Notes: a model not told the origin generated them from the sequence alone. A stretch of DNA of 64,000 nucleotides from an uncultured Clostridia bacterium (GCA_934140005.1 CAKPBB010000002.1:94465-158464); one strand, 5' to 3'; counted from the stretch's first letter, positions 50,497 to 60,245 are shown. A program made the numbers and translations.

Positions 50497-51123
50497 TTAT
50501 TTAGTGCCGAAAATTCTATCTCCTGCATCTCCTAAACCTGGTAATATATATCCTTTTTCATTAAGTTTTTCGTCTAAAGCTGCTGCAAAGATTTGAACAT
50601 CTGGATGTTCCTTTTGTAGTTTTGCAATTCCTTCTGGTGCAGCAATCATACATAAAAATTTTATCTTTTTTACACCATCTGCTTTTATCATTTTAATGGC
50701 GTCACAAGCAGATCCACCTGTAGCAAGCATAGGATCAACAATTATGACTTCTCTGCTTGCAATATCTTTTGGAACTTTATAATAATATTTATGTGGTTCT
50801 AGAGTTTCTTCATCTCTGTATAATCCAATATGCCCAATTTTAGCATTTGGTATTACATTTAATACACCATCAATCATTCCAATTCCAGCTCTTAAAATAG
50901 GTACAAATGCATATTTATTTTCATTTAATTTTTTTGTTTTCATTTTTACTAATGGTGTTTCAATCTCGCAATCTTCTAATTCAGCATCTTTTAAAGCTTC
51001 ATAGCAAAGAAATTCTGCAAGTTCTCCAACAATTTCTCTAAATTCTTTTGTTCCTGTTGTTTTACTTCTTAAAATTGATAATTTGTGTGTTACTAAAGGA
51101 TGATTTAAAATTACTGCTTCCAT
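50497..51123 (-). CDS. upp: Uracil phosphoribosyltransferase
   Basis: Salvages uracil to UMP with PRPP. 208 residues. PRPP loop VDPMLATGGSACDA; C-terminal uracil-binding PGLGDAGDRIFGTK is typical. AGAGG precedes the ATG. Immediately upstream lies a perfect 16-bp hairpin with a T-tract that probably terminates the previous gene; an attenuator role for upp is possible. Confidence 0.97.
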   Translation of the reverse strand: MEAVILNHPLVTHKLSILRSKTTGTKEFREIVGELAEFLCYEALKDAELEDCEIETPLVKMKTKKLNENKYAFVPILRAGIGMIDGVLNVIPNAKIGHIGLYRDEETLEPHKYYYKVPKDIASREVIIVDPMLATGGSACDAIKMIKADGVKKIKFLCMIAAPEGIAKLQKEHPDVQIFAAALDEKLNEKGYILPGLGDAGDRIFGTK

Positions 51124-51138
51124 AAAAAACCTCTTCTT

Positions 51139-51181
51139 TCTAAAAATAGATATATAAAAAAGTGCTTTTATATATCTATTT
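51139..51181 (-). terminator. Terminator between the gene at 51199 and upp
   Basis: Perfect 16-bp stem, arms 51144-51159 and 51166-51181, with TTTTTA following on the minus strand. Only ~20 bp before the upp start. Confidence 0.8.
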
Positions 51182-51198
51182 TTGTTAAATCTATTCTA

Positions 51199-51852
51199 TT
51201 AAAATGGGAATATTCCAAATAAGAAACCTTTTGGTGTATGCCAAATAACAATTCCTGCTGCAATTAACCATGCCCATGTTGGTAATGAATTTGCTACTTT
51301 TATTGCAAATTGCCATGCTGTTGATGCTCCTGATTTAATAGAATCTATTGTAAAGTATTTCTTTAATCCTGTTAAATCCATTCCAAATACATTGCTTAAA
51401 TCAAATTCCCAGCCTAATATGTTTATAATGTTTGATTTATCTGGTGCACTCTCTAATAAAGTAATTTCATATCTAGCAATTTCTTTAGCTTTAAATTTAA
51501 TTTCAAAGTTTCTAGTTTCACCTGCTTCAAAATTATTTAATTCTATATATTTTGTTGCTGCTAATAAGTTTTGTCTACTATATAAATCTACTCTAGCACA
51601 ACACTTTTCTATAAAATGTCCTGATGTGTTAGTTATTTTTATCTTTAAATTACCATTTACATTACTTGCTTTTGCTTCTTCAACCGCAATTGTTATATTT
51701 GACGTACCGCCATCAGTAATTAAATTGCTATCTACTTTTCCATCAACTTTTGCATACATATTGTTTATAAGACCATTTTCTAAAAAAATTGATAATAGAA
51801 AAAATCCAATAAGCAATACTAAGTATGTAAAGAAAGTTTTCATTCTAGCCAT
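51199..51852 (-). CDS. Membrane protein with extracellular beta domain, unknown
   Basis: A 217-residue protein. Signal/membrane helix (~5-25), a beta-sandwich-like extracellular domain (~40-130, with INTSGHFIEKCCARVDLYS and GETRNFEIKFKA, like FxLYD-type domains), then a C-terminal membrane helix (~190-210, SLPTWAWLIAAGIVIWH). Function unknown. GGG site upstream of the ATG. A single-gene unit with its own terminator. Confidence 0.7.
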   Translation of the reverse strand: MARMKTFFTYLVLLIGFFLLSIFLENGLINNMYAKVDGKVDSNLITDGGTSNITIAVEEAKASNVNGNLKIKITNTSGHFIEKCCARVDLYSRQNLLAATKYIELNNFEAGETRNFEIKFKAKEIARYEITLLESAPDKSNIINILGWEFDLSNVFGMDLTGLKKYFTIDSIKSGASTAWQFAIKVANSLPTWAWLIAAGIVIWHTPKGFLFGIFPF

Positions 51853-51957
51853 ATTTTTTCCCTTCTTTTCTCCTATAAATCATAATTATTATACAATATT
51901 CACGATTTTTTGTAAAGCAAAAGTAGAAGAATATTTTCATTTATTCAACTTGATTTT

Positions 51958-52071
51958 ATATTGTTTTTATACCTTGGTGTCGCAATCTTCAATTTTTTAT
52001 TTTATATGATGATTGCTCCATTCGCACTCACTTTGTTCGTTTAGTCGCTTACGCGGTATTTCAAACAATAT
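51958..52071 (+). repeat. 115-bp palindromic intergenic repeat, copy 2
   Basis: Same element as 48453-48568 with a handful of differences (inner stem arm TGATGATTGC; GTTTAGTCGC for GTTTGGTCGC; one T less). Here the outer pairing extends further, AACTTG..TTTTATATTG pairing with CAATATAAAA..CAAGTT, so the whole palindrome covers about 51947-52082. It begins right after the addA stop. Confidence 0.8.
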
Positions 52072-52091
52072 AAAAACAAGTTATTGAAATT

Positions 52092-55000
52092 TTATACAAA
52101 AAGTTCAATTTCTTTATTAAGATAAATTGAATAAATATAAGTATGTGAAACTTTTTCTCCCAATTCATCTTCTAAGGCTTTTTTGTAAATTTCTAACTGC
52201 TTTTTGTACTTTTCTACTAATTCACTCTCGTTTGTAGCATAATCTGTTTTATAATCTACCAATATCCATTCACCATTTTCATCTTGAAAATATAAATCTA
52301 TAATACCTTGTACTAAAATGCTTGTCTCATTTTCACTTTCTGGGAAATCTACATTTTTAAAAACATCTTTTGCTTTTAATTTAGTGCAAAAAGTCTTTTC
52401 TTTATAAATTCTCTTTGCATTTTTTAATTTAATAGCAAAACCTGAATTTAAAAAATCTAAAATTTTCTTTTTATTTATATTATCTGCTTGCAATTGTGAA
52501 ATACTATTATTAAGTACAAAGCTATTTATAAATTTTTCTAATTCTTCCATTGTATAGCTTTTCTTAAAGTCAATTTTTTGTAATATAAAATGTACTAAAG
52601 TACCTTTTTCACTATTTGTCACTTTTTCTGTTTCTATTAAAAACTTAGGCTTTTGATTTTCTAAATTCAATTTATTTTTAATAAGAAATTCGTTAGTCAC
52701 CTCTTCTTGTTTTACACTACTTGGTAGTTCAAACATATATTGTTCATTTACTAAATCTGTTTCTAATTCAAAAGTTTCTGTATCTTCTTGCATTCCTTTT
52801 ATTTTACTTACAGTACTTTTTAAAGGCAATTGTGTAGAAATTTCATAAGGATATTTGTATTTTAAGCTTTTCTCTATTTCATTATTATCTATTTTTGTAT
52901 TAAAAGGAAACTCTTTTATTTCCTGCTCTTCAGTCACTTCATCATTCATCAAATCTTTTTTAGGAATAATAGTTAAATTCATTTGCTCTTTTAGTTTACC
53001 ATTCAAATGTATTAGCTCTATCCAATCCTGATATGTAATATATCTTTTAAGTAATATTGGATTTATCTTTTCTCTTGAGTGATATATTTCTAGCAATTCA
53101 TCTTTCTTTTCTAGTTCTTTTTGAATTTCCTTACCAATTCCTGTAATTATAAGTTTTTCTTTTGCACGAGTTAATGCAACATACAAAATTCTCATTTCTT
53201 CTGAAATTGATTCTCTTCTAGATAAAATTTTGATGGCTTGTTTTGCAGCTGTAGAATAATGTATATTTCTCGCATAATTTATATATTCTGGACCAAGTCC
53301 AATTTTTTGATGTAATAAAATATTATCATTTAAATCTTGAAGGTTTATTCTTTTTCCTGTACTAGATAAAAATACAATTGGAAATTCTAGACCTTTGCTT
53401 TTATGAATACTCATTATTCTAACTACATTCTCATTTTCACCAATCATTTTAGCTGGTGACAAATCTCCACTACCAATTTTTATTTTTTCTATAAATCTTA
53501 TGAAATTAAAAAGACCTTTAAAGCTTGAATTTTCATAAGATTTCGCACTTTCAAACAATTTTTTTAAATTTGCTTTTCTCAAACTTCCATTATTCATTAA
53601 AGAAACATAATTATAAAATCCTGTTTCTGTATAAATTTGCCAAATAAGTTCTGATAAACTTGAATATTTACTCTTATTTTTCCATTTTTCTATATTATTC
53701 AAAAATCTTTTTACTTTTTCTTGAATACCATCACTTAATTTTATACTAGCATCTACCAAACTTTGATAAAAGCTTCCTTCTCTATTTTCTAGCCTTATTT
53801 CTATTAGCTCATTATCTGTAAATCCACCTATTTCTGAACGCATTACAGATACTAAAGCAATATCGTCCATAGGGTTATCAAGTATTTTTAGAGTATTGAT
53901 AATAGTCTGAATTTCATAAGTATCTAAATATTCAGAATTTGCATCACTATATACTGGTATATTATTGTTAATTAGCTCTTTTTCATAAATTGGAGCTAAT
54001 CTAGAAGTAGAACGCAATAAAATAACAATATCCTTATATGTAACTTTTCTTGGACCTTTCTTTTTATCTATTACACAAATTCCACTTTCTAAAATTTCTT
54101 TTATTTTTTTAGCAACTAATTTAGCCTCTAGTTCTTCTTTTTCTAATACTTTATAACTATTTTCTTCATCTTCTTGCTTATCATCTTCTTTTTTGCTATC
54201 AACTTCATTTTTTTCTTTATTTAAATTTGTACTTTCTTCACTATTTTCATCTTTCCAAATATCCTTTTCCTCTTCTGGATCTTGCATATCAATTAAAAGC
54301 ATTTCTGTTTTTGCAAGTTCAGAATTTGCATAAGAATTTTCAGCTTCTGCAAAACTAGCTCCTAAATTCAAGTATTCCTCTTCTGTGTAATCTAAATCTC
54401 CTAGGTCTTTACTCATAATATTTTCAAATATTATATTTGTAAAATCTAGAATATTACATCTACTTCTAAAGTTTTTAAACAATTGGATTTTTAGTCCATT
54501 TCCAGTTTTCGTTTTAGTATATCTTCCATATTTATCTAAAAATAAATCTGGGCAAGCTTGTCTAAATTTGTAGATACTCTGTTTTACATCACCTACCATA
54601 AAAATGTTGTTTCCTTTGGATATTGTAGAAAGGATATATTCTTGAACTTGGTTACTATCTTGATATTCGTCAATTGCAATCTCTTCAAACTTTTCTTGAT
54701 ACATTTTCGCAATATCTGTTGGCACTGTATTTCCGGTTTCATCTTTTTTTACTAATATTTTTAAAGCATAATGTTCGATATCCCCAAAGTCAATCATATT
54801 TTTATCTTTTTTTCTTTTTTTAAATTCTTTGTCGAATTTTAAAATAATATTTTCTAAGTATGTAAGAATATCATACATTGCATAAATATCTTCAAATGCT
54901 TCTGCTGAATTATAAATCATGATTGATTTTAAAATATCTTGAACTTTCTTTTTAACAATATCTCTTGCTGATTTTGCTTTATCTTTTAAATCCATTACTA

Positions 55001-55868
55001 CTTTATCTCTTGGCCATAAATCAAATTTAAAGGTACTGGCAAATTCATAAGTTAAATCCCATGATTTTTCTGTGTACTCATATAAAGTTTTTAGCTTTTC
55101 TATATCTTTTTGAATTACTAATGTGTGCTTTTCAAGTTCAGAATGATAAAAAATATTTTTTTCAATTATCTGTAAATTACAAATTGCATCATATATCTCT
55201 TCTCTTAATTCTTGAAGTAAAATTTTTCCCCATTCAGTTTCGGAAAAATCTTTTTCTTCAGTTTGCTTTGAAAATAATGATATTTTTTGATGCAACCATT
55301 CCTCTGGAAATGGTGAACTTTGTATATATTTGTATATCTTAAGTACAAGTTCTTTAAGTTGCTCATCTCCTCTATAATTTGCATAAGCTTCAACTAATTT
55401 AGCAAAATTTTCATCATTTTCTTCATAAGCATTTTCAAAAATATCATCTAAGGTTTCTTGCCTTAAAAGTTCTATTTCCTCTTCTGAGCCAATTCTAAAA
55501 TTAGCAGGCAAATCTATTTCATAAAAATAGTTTCTAATAACATCTAGACAAAATGAGTGTATTGTACAAATATTTGACTTACCTAATAATACAATTTGTC
55601 TTTGCAAATTTTCATCAAATGGATCTTCATCTAATTTTTTATAAATTGCTTCTAATACTCTTTCTCTCATTTCTGATGCAGCAGCATTTGTAAATGTAAC
55701 TACTAGAAGTTTATCTATATCAACTTTATCTTTTATAATTTTTTGTATTATTCGTTCAACTAAAACTGCTGTTTTACCACTACCTGCAGCTGCCGCAACT
55801 AATATATTTTCACCTTTTTCATAAATTGCAGATTTTTGTTCTTCTGTCCACTTTACTTCATTTCCCAT
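52092..55868 (-). CDS. addA: ATP-dependent helicase/nuclease AddA
   Basis: Helicase and 3'-strand nuclease of the AddAB double-strand-break repair complex (RecBCD counterpart). 1258 residues. UvrD-type motif I AAAAGSGKTAVL (~25-36), motif II IDEYQDSN, later helicase motifs (VRIMSIHKSKGLEFP, LYVALTRAKEKLII), and a C-terminal RecB-type nuclease with GTLVHFILQ and IDLYFQD...WILVDYKTD. All motifs intact. addB, normally directly upstream, is not there: the next gene is unrelated and divergent. GGGAG precedes the ATG. Confidence 0.95.
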   Translation of the reverse strand: MGNEVKWTEEQKSAIYEKGENILVAAAAGSGKTAVLVERIIQKIIKDKVDIDKLLVVTFTNAAASEMRERVLEAIYKKLDEDPFDENLQRQIVLLGKSNICTIHSFCLDVIRNYFYEIDLPANFRIGSEEEIELLRQETLDDIFENAYEENDENFAKLVEAYANYRGDEQLKELVLKIYKYIQSSPFPEEWLHQKISLFSKQTEEKDFSETEWGKILLQELREEIYDAICNLQIIEKNIFYHSELEKHTLVIQKDIEKLKTLYEYTEKSWDLTYEFASTFKFDLWPRDKVVMDLKDKAKSARDIVKKKVQDILKSIMIYNSAEAFEDIYAMYDILTYLENIILKFDKEFKKRKKDKNMIDFGDIEHYALKILVKKDETGNTVPTDIAKMYQEKFEEIAIDEYQDSNQVQEYILSTISKGNNIFMVGDVKQSIYKFRQACPDLFLDKYGRYTKTKTGNGLKIQLFKNFRSRCNILDFTNIIFENIMSKDLGDLDYTEEEYLNLGASFAEAENSYANSELAKTEMLLIDMQDPEEEKDIWKDENSEESTNLNKEKNEVDSKKEDDKQEDEENSYKVLEKEELEAKLVAKKIKEILESGICVIDKKKGPRKVTYKDIVILLRSTSRLAPIYEKELINNNIPVYSDANSEYLDTYEIQTIINTLKILDNPMDDIALVSVMRSEIGGFTDNELIEIRLENREGSFYQSLVDASIKLSDGIQEKVKRFLNNIEKWKNKSKYSSLSELIWQIYTETGFYNYVSLMNNGSLRKANLKKLFESAKSYENSSFKGLFNFIRFIEKIKIGSGDLSPAKMIGENENVVRIMSIHKSKGLEFPIVFLSSTGKRINLQDLNDNILLHQKIGLGPEYINYARNIHYSTAAKQAIKILSRRESISEEMRILYVALTRAKEKLIITGIGKEIQKELEKKDELLEIYHSREKINPILLKRYITYQDWIELIHLNGKLKEQMNLTIIPKKDLMNDEVTEEQEIKEFPFNTKIDNNEIEKSLKYKYPYEISTQLPLKSTVSKIKGMQEDTETFELETDLVNEQYMFELPSSVKQEEVTNEFLIKNKLNLENQKPKFLIETEKVTNSEKGTLVHFILQKIDFKKSYTMEELEKFINSFVLNNSISQLQADNINKKKILDFLNSGFAIKLKNAKRIYKEKTFCTKLKAKDVFKNVDFPESENETSILVQGIIDLYFQDENGEWILVDYKTDYATNESELVEKYKKQLEIYKKALEDELGEKVSHTYIYSIYLNKEIELFV

Positions 55869-55906
55869 TTGTACTAAAAACTCCCTCTATATTTCTTTTA
55901 AAAATC

Positions 55907-55990
55907 TTATCACATTTTTAGAAAGATTTACAACATGTTTTATCACATTTTTAGAAGCATTTTATCATATAAAAATCACATTTTCAGGAA
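55907..55990. repeat. Three direct repeats at 33-bp spacing before addA
   Basis: TTATCACATTTTTAGAA occurs at 55907 and 55940, and a decayed copy ATCACATTTTCAGGAA at 55975. The ATCACA cores are exactly 33 bp apart. They overlap the probable extended -10 (TGTGATAAGAT on the minus strand) of addA, so they may be operators or simply a tandem duplication. Confidence 0.6.
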
Positions 55991-56052
55991 ATGCATATAT
56001 TTCTAATAATTGTGCATATTAAATATAATTAAAAATCAAATCTTATATTATC

Positions 56053-56073
56053 AAATGAACTATATGTTCATTT
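56053..56073 (+). promoter_or_regulatory. Perfect inverted repeat before the gene at 56088
   Basis: AAATGAAC (56053-56060), TATAT spacer, GTTCATTT (56066-56073), immediately upstream of the ribosome site. Candidate operator or mRNA hairpin. Confidence 0.5.
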
Positions 56074-56087
56074 TGCAAGGGGGAATT

Positions 56088-56513
56088 ATGGACGATTTAA
56101 CAATCTTAAATGAACTTCATAAAGGAATTACTATGGGAATGTCTGCCATTGAAGAAGTGTCAGACAAGGTTTCTGAGCAAAATTTTCAAGATGAACTTAG
56201 CTTTCAATACAATAGATATCGTGACTCTTTAGACAAAATTGATGCAAAATTTGAACAAGCTGGTGAAATACCTGATGATGTAGAAGTTGGCACAAAAATG
56301 ATGGGTTGGATGGGAATTCAAATGAATACTTTAAAAGATAAAAGTAATTCTCAAATTTCAGAACTACTAATTCAAGGAAATGATATGGGAATAATTAAAG
56401 GTGTGAAACTTTTAAATCAAAATCCTCAGGCACCACAAGAAGTTAAAGATATTTTAGATGGCTTTATTCGTTTGCAAGAAAATAATATTGAAAGATTAAA
56501 AAAATTTTTGTAA
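56088..56513 (+). CDS. DUF2383-like four-helix (ferritin-like) protein
   Basis: 141-residue all-helical protein beginning DDLTILNELHKGITMGMSAIE, which resembles PA2169/DUF2383-type ferritin-like proteins. Two long helices with conserved acidic positions (FQDELSFQYNRYRDSLDKI) are followed by TKMMGWMGIQMNTLKDKS. Metal binding is possible but no clear ExxH pair is visible. Start at 56088 with AAGGGGG upstream. Normal low GC, unlike the other plus-strand genes. Divergent from addA. Confidence 0.75.
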   Translation: MDDLTILNELHKGITMGMSAIEEVSDKVSEQNFQDELSFQYNRYRDSLDKIDAKFEQAGEIPDDVEVGTKMMGWMGIQMNTLKDKSNSQISELLIQGNDMGIIKGVKLLNQNPQAPQEVKDILDGFIRLQENNIERLKKFL

Positions 56514-56538
56514 AAGACTTCTTGGTATTAAATATATT

Positions 56539-56590
56539 AAGCACTCAAGCTAATATTATAAATTATTAGATTGAGTGCTTTTTAATTTTA
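56539..56590 (+). terminator. Terminator of the gene at 56088
   Basis: 10-bp stem AAGCACTCAA (56539-56548) / TTGAGTGCTT (56571-56580), inner CTAATA/TATTAG, then TTTTTAATTTTATTTT. Confidence 0.9.
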
Positions 56591-56642
56591 TTTTGTAATT
56601 TCTATACTTGATTCATTCAATTCATTATAACTTGTAAATTAC

Positions 56643-56927
56643 TTATTCTATCCCTTCTGTATCCATGTCACTTGTTCCAAATGGATTTGGATTATAATCT
56701 GGATTATCTATATATATTTGTAAACTTGCTTCATCTTCTCCACTTGCTATTATCTCATTTGTTATTTCATTTTTTATGTAATATTCTCCAGTTTCCTCAT
56801 TGTACTTTATATCACTTATAGCATTATTTGTTTGAACATTATTTTTCTTAGTCTTGTTAATTGTAACTACTGCAATAATTAACAATATAGCAAATACAAT
56901 TAAAAATATAATTTTTTTGTCTTTCAT
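56643..56927 (-). CDS. Small membrane-anchored protein, unknown
   Basis: 94 residues: one N-terminal membrane helix (~5-24, FLIVFAILLIIAVVTI) and a short acidic extracellular part with YNEETGEYYIKNEITNEIIASGE... (two short pieces) ending in Asp/Glu-rich residues. No known domain. Single gene with the promoter at 56969. Confidence 0.6.
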   Translation of the reverse strand: MKDKKIIFLIVFAILLIIAVVTINKTKKNNVQTNNAISDIKYNEETGEYYIKNEITNEIIASGEDEASLQIYIDNPDYNPNPFGTSDMDTEGIE

Positions 56928-56968
56928 TTTTATATCTCCCTTCTTTAGTAATATGTAAATACAATATT

Positions 56969-56998
56969 ATTATAACCTTTTGATATAGATATTTGCAA
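56969..56998 (-). promoter_or_regulatory. Promoter of the gene at 56643
   Basis: Minus strand: -35 TTGCAA (56993-56998), 18-bp spacer, -10 TATAAT (56969-56974). Confidence 0.65.
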
Positions 56999-57059
56999 TA
57001 GTTTATTGATTAAGATTAACTCAAAAATTAATTACCTTTCTTTTTCACTTATATTAATT

Positions 57060-59804
57060 TTAAAATCCTTTTTTACTTTCCCACGATAAATTTGCAACAG
57101 AATTCCATTCTGTTATTTTATTATTTCCATATAATTCCAAATTCTTTAAATTTCCATTCTTTTTATAATTTAAATTTGCTAATATTTCTAATGTTTTCAT
57201 TGTTTTTTTATTATTTTGATTTAAATATGTGTCATATAAGTCACAATTATTTAAAACTATACTTGTTAAATTAGTTAAATTTTCTATACCTGTTAAGTTG
57301 GTTATCTTTGAACCATACAAGTCCAAAATAGTTAAATTTGTCAAATCCTCTATACCTCGTGTAGATGTTAAATTTTTTTGATTCTTTACATGTAATTCTT
57401 TCAAACTTGTAATTTTCCCAATTTCTACTAAAGAATCAAATGCTTGTTGTCCTCTTCCATCATTCCAATCTTGTAATGTCAAAGTTTTTATAGATGTTTC
57501 TTTTAATTTTTTTATATTATTTAATGAATAAGTTATTCCATCTATCATCGCATGCAATTCTAATGAATTCAAATTTTTACTTTTAGATAAATCTTCAAAT
57601 AATTTATTTAAATCTTCTTGTGAATATTGAATTGCAACATCTGTAAAATTCGTTATATTAGTTGCACTTGATAAGTCTGGACATGCGTTATTACTAGCAA
57701 TATATGTTGTAAGACTTTGTGGACATTTTACCTGTATATATGTATTCTGTCCTTTTACTTTTTTTAGTCCTGTACATGAAGATAAGTCTAAAATTTTTTC
57801 TCCTTTTGTTGCTGGCCATTCAAAAATATCTATATTTTCAATTTCTGTACAATTATTTAAATTCTTAGCACTCTCTATCGTTGGATAAAAATTAACATAG
57901 TTTGACCAATAAGCTCTTTTTCTCTCTTTTTTACTTATTTCATTTATAACATTTTGCACATCTGTAAAATCAGTATTTTTATTATCTACAGCTAAATTTA
58001 TTAAATTTTTACAATTATTCAAATTAGTTAATTTCGTACAAGAAGTACCTCTTAAATCAATTTCTATCAAATTTGAATTTTCTTTTATAAAATCCAAATT
58101 TGTAAAATTAGTTACATTTTTTAAACTTACATATTTTAAATTTGTCATCGTCGATAAAACATTATTAATTTCTTCATCTGTCAATTCACTGTTTCCTTCT
58201 AATGACAGCTTTTCACATACATTATTATTATATAAACTTTTTATTTCATCTGATTCATCATTCAAATTTTTCGTTGCTAAACTAATAACATCATCACTAT
58301 TAAAAGCAATCAGTTTATCACTATTTATTGATTTCATTTCTGCTTTATACCAAATGTTTCTAATTTCTGTGAGATCTTTTAAAACTAAATCATCACAATT
58401 ATTTAATTTTAATGATAAAAAAGTAGAAGAGCAGTCTTTAATATAACTAATCCATTTCAAATTTACATTATATGATAAATCCAAGCTTGTTAGATTAAAC
58501 TTATCTTTCAATGCTACTAAAGAATCATTTTCTTCATCTTTTCCAAGATTTGATAAACTATTATCATAAATTTCATTTAACCCTAATTGATTATTATATG
58601 CATTAAAAGTTTTTAGTTTACTCATTTTTTCTACACCTTTTAATGTTTTTATTTTATTAGTCGATATTGATAAATTTTCAACATTCACAAAATTGCTCAA
58701 TGCATCTAGATTTTCTATATTGTTTGAACTTAGGTTTAGTATATTAATTGCTTGCTTAGTTTGTTCATTTAACAAACTCAAACTTGAAATATCATTTACT
58801 CTGCCAATTTTACTACTATCACTTTTTGAGTCACTGCTATATATTTCAAACTTTTTCAAATTTTCATATCCTGTATTAGAAGTGTTTCTGCAAAACTTTG
58901 TAATTTCTTCATTTGTTGAATTTATAAAGCTTATTTGAATTATCTGAGAATTTAGTTTATTCATTTTACTATAGTCATTTATAGTTGTATCTATTAATGT
59001 AATTGTATTTAAATAACCTAGATTCTCTATTCCTGCTAGATTTTCCAATGTAATTCCATCTAATGTTAAATCTGTTAATGATATAAATTTATACAATTCA
59101 CTCAAATTTGTTATATTAGACTCTTTATTTATAGTTAAAGTTTTTTTGCCTTTTATATCATCCAAAGTAACCGGCTTATCATTTGTACCAGTTAATAATT
59201 TAGCAAAATCTGAACCATTTTCAAAAATCACTCGTTCTTGATTATCTTTATCAAATTCTACATTGCCCAATATTTTTTCATTGTTAACACAATAATATAC
59301 TTTTAAATCACTTGTCACACCATATACATCTTTCATACTAGCATATGCTCTATATGATTTATCTCCTGCATCTCCACCTTTTATTTGAGTTTTTAATTCT
59401 TCTGGCAATCCTTCTTTGTTAATGAAATAATGCATATTTCCGTTGCTATCTACAATGTATCCTATCGGAGAACCATTGTAAAACCAATCAGATTTCATAT
59501 TTTTTATTACATCTATTTTATTTTCCTCATTTGCCAATTTTTCGTAGTTTTCTACATAATAGTTATTCAAATATTCTTCTAATGTAGCAATACTTTGCAT
59601 ATAAGTTGCATTTTTAGCTTGTGTCATTATACCATTTTCTCCAATTGTTGCATTTAAGCTTATACCTGCAAGAATCAGCATTACAATTATTGAAATTACT
59701 AGTGCTATTAATGTAATTGCTTTTTGATTATGCAAATACTCTATTTGACTGTTATCAGTCTTTTTCATTTCAACTCGACTCTTCTTACATTTTCTTTTGT
59801 TCAT
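57060..59804 (-). CDS. Large internalin-like LRR surface protein with pilin-like N-terminus
   Basis: 914 residues. The basic leader (~31 residues) ends NQKA and is followed by ITLIALVISIIVMLILAGI and SLNATIGENGI, a prepilin-like signal module lacking Glu at +5 and with Ala in place of Gly at -1. After a helical spacer and a beta region, internalin-type leucine-rich repeats (LTDLTLDGITLENLAGIEN..., LTILDLYGSKITNLTGIENL) fill ~200-900. It ends ...ESKKGF, similar to the end of its neighbour. No LPXTG. GGGAGG lies ten bases upstream of the ATG. Tandem paralogue of the gene at 60324; preceded by leader module A. Confidence 0.88.
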   Translation of the reverse strand: MNKRKCKKSRVEMKKTDNSQIEYLHNQKAITLIALVISIIVMLILAGISLNATIGENGIMTQAKNATYMQSIATLEEYLNNYYVENYEKLANEENKIDVIKNMKSDWFYNGSPIGYIVDSNGNMHYFINKEGLPEELKTQIKGGDAGDKSYRAYASMKDVYGVTSDLKVYYCVNNEKILGNVEFDKDNQERVIFENGSDFAKLLTGTNDKPVTLDDIKGKKTLTINKESNITNLSELYKFISLTDLTLDGITLENLAGIENLGYLNTITLIDTTINDYSKMNKLNSQIIQISFINSTNEEITKFCRNTSNTGYENLKKFEIYSSDSKSDSSKIGRVNDISSLSLLNEQTKQAINILNLSSNNIENLDALSNFVNVENLSISTNKIKTLKGVEKMSKLKTFNAYNNQLGLNEIYDNSLSNLGKDEENDSLVALKDKFNLTSLDLSYNVNLKWISYIKDCSSTFLSLKLNNCDDLVLKDLTEIRNIWYKAEMKSINSDKLIAFNSDDVISLATKNLNDESDEIKSLYNNNVCEKLSLEGNSELTDEEINNVLSTMTNLKYVSLKNVTNFTNLDFIKENSNLIEIDLRGTSCTKLTNLNNCKNLINLAVDNKNTDFTDVQNVINEISKKERKRAYWSNYVNFYPTIESAKNLNNCTEIENIDIFEWPATKGEKILDLSSCTGLKKVKGQNTYIQVKCPQSLTTYIASNNACPDLSSATNITNFTDVAIQYSQEDLNKLFEDLSKSKNLNSLELHAMIDGITYSLNNIKKLKETSIKTLTLQDWNDGRGQQAFDSLVEIGKITSLKELHVKNQKNLTSTRGIEDLTNLTILDLYGSKITNLTGIENLTNLTSIVLNNCDLYDTYLNQNNKKTMKTLEILANLNYKKNGNLKNLELYGNNKITEWNSVANLSWESKKGF

Positions 59805-59835
59805 CTATGATTTTCCTCCCTTAGATTTTATAAAT

Positions 59836-60124
59836 AGAGAAAAAGCTTTTTGTTATGTCATTGCTAATTCAATTGTATGATTAGCAATATTTTAAAGCTC
59901 TTTCTCTTTCAATCCATAAAACAAAATATATCCTAATGATATCTTTGTTTCTTAAAAGAAAACCATTTTAAGTATGTTAAATCAAAGTTCCAATTCATAC
60001 TTCAAAGTTAATATTTTAGCAACACAAATAGCACTATACAAATATAGTGCTATCTTAAAAATTAAATAATTTGCTAAAACATACTATTTTCATTAGACTT
60101 CCTCTTTATTTGATTTTTATGGAT
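59836..60124 (-). promoter_or_regulatory. Structured leader module A of the LRR gene at 57060
   Basis: Conserved with module B (63243-63450). Long-range stem ATCCATAAAA (59912-59921) / TTTTATGGAT (60115-60124) encloses a hairpin at 60030-60051 (AGCACTATA/TATAGTGCT), a small TTTCTT/AAGAAA hairpin and the conserved block CTAATGATATCT (59932 on). A further stem, arms 59836-59849 / 59894-59907, lies next to the gene start. It does not match a riboswitch class I know. Confidence 0.6.
60055..60093 (-). CDS. Short leader ORF in module A (12 codons)
   Basis: ATG at 60093 with AAAGAGG seven bases upstream, encoding MKIVCFSKLFNF. A similarly placed ORF with the same GAGGAAGTC ribosome-site context exists in module B, but its peptide differs, so coupling rather than peptide sequence may matter. 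Expression unproven. Confidence 0.35.
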   Translation of the reverse strand: MKIVCFSKLFNF

Positions 60125-60126
60125 TT

Positions 60127-60147
60127 CTTTAAGTACTAAACTTAAAG
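60127..60147. repeat. Left complementary arm, module A
   Basis: Hairpin CTTTAAGT / ACTTAAAG with loop ACTAA. The whole 21 bases are the exact reverse complement of the right arm at 60294-60314 (loop TTTAG on the same strand). In module B the loops are ATATG and CATAT, again complementary. Confidence 0.85.
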
Positions 60148-60245
60148 TTATGTAATAAATTCTCGAAACAGAGTATTCATACATATTTTTGAGAATTTTA
60201 TTTTTTATTTTTCAAAATTTTTATATATAATTTTACTTTTCACAG

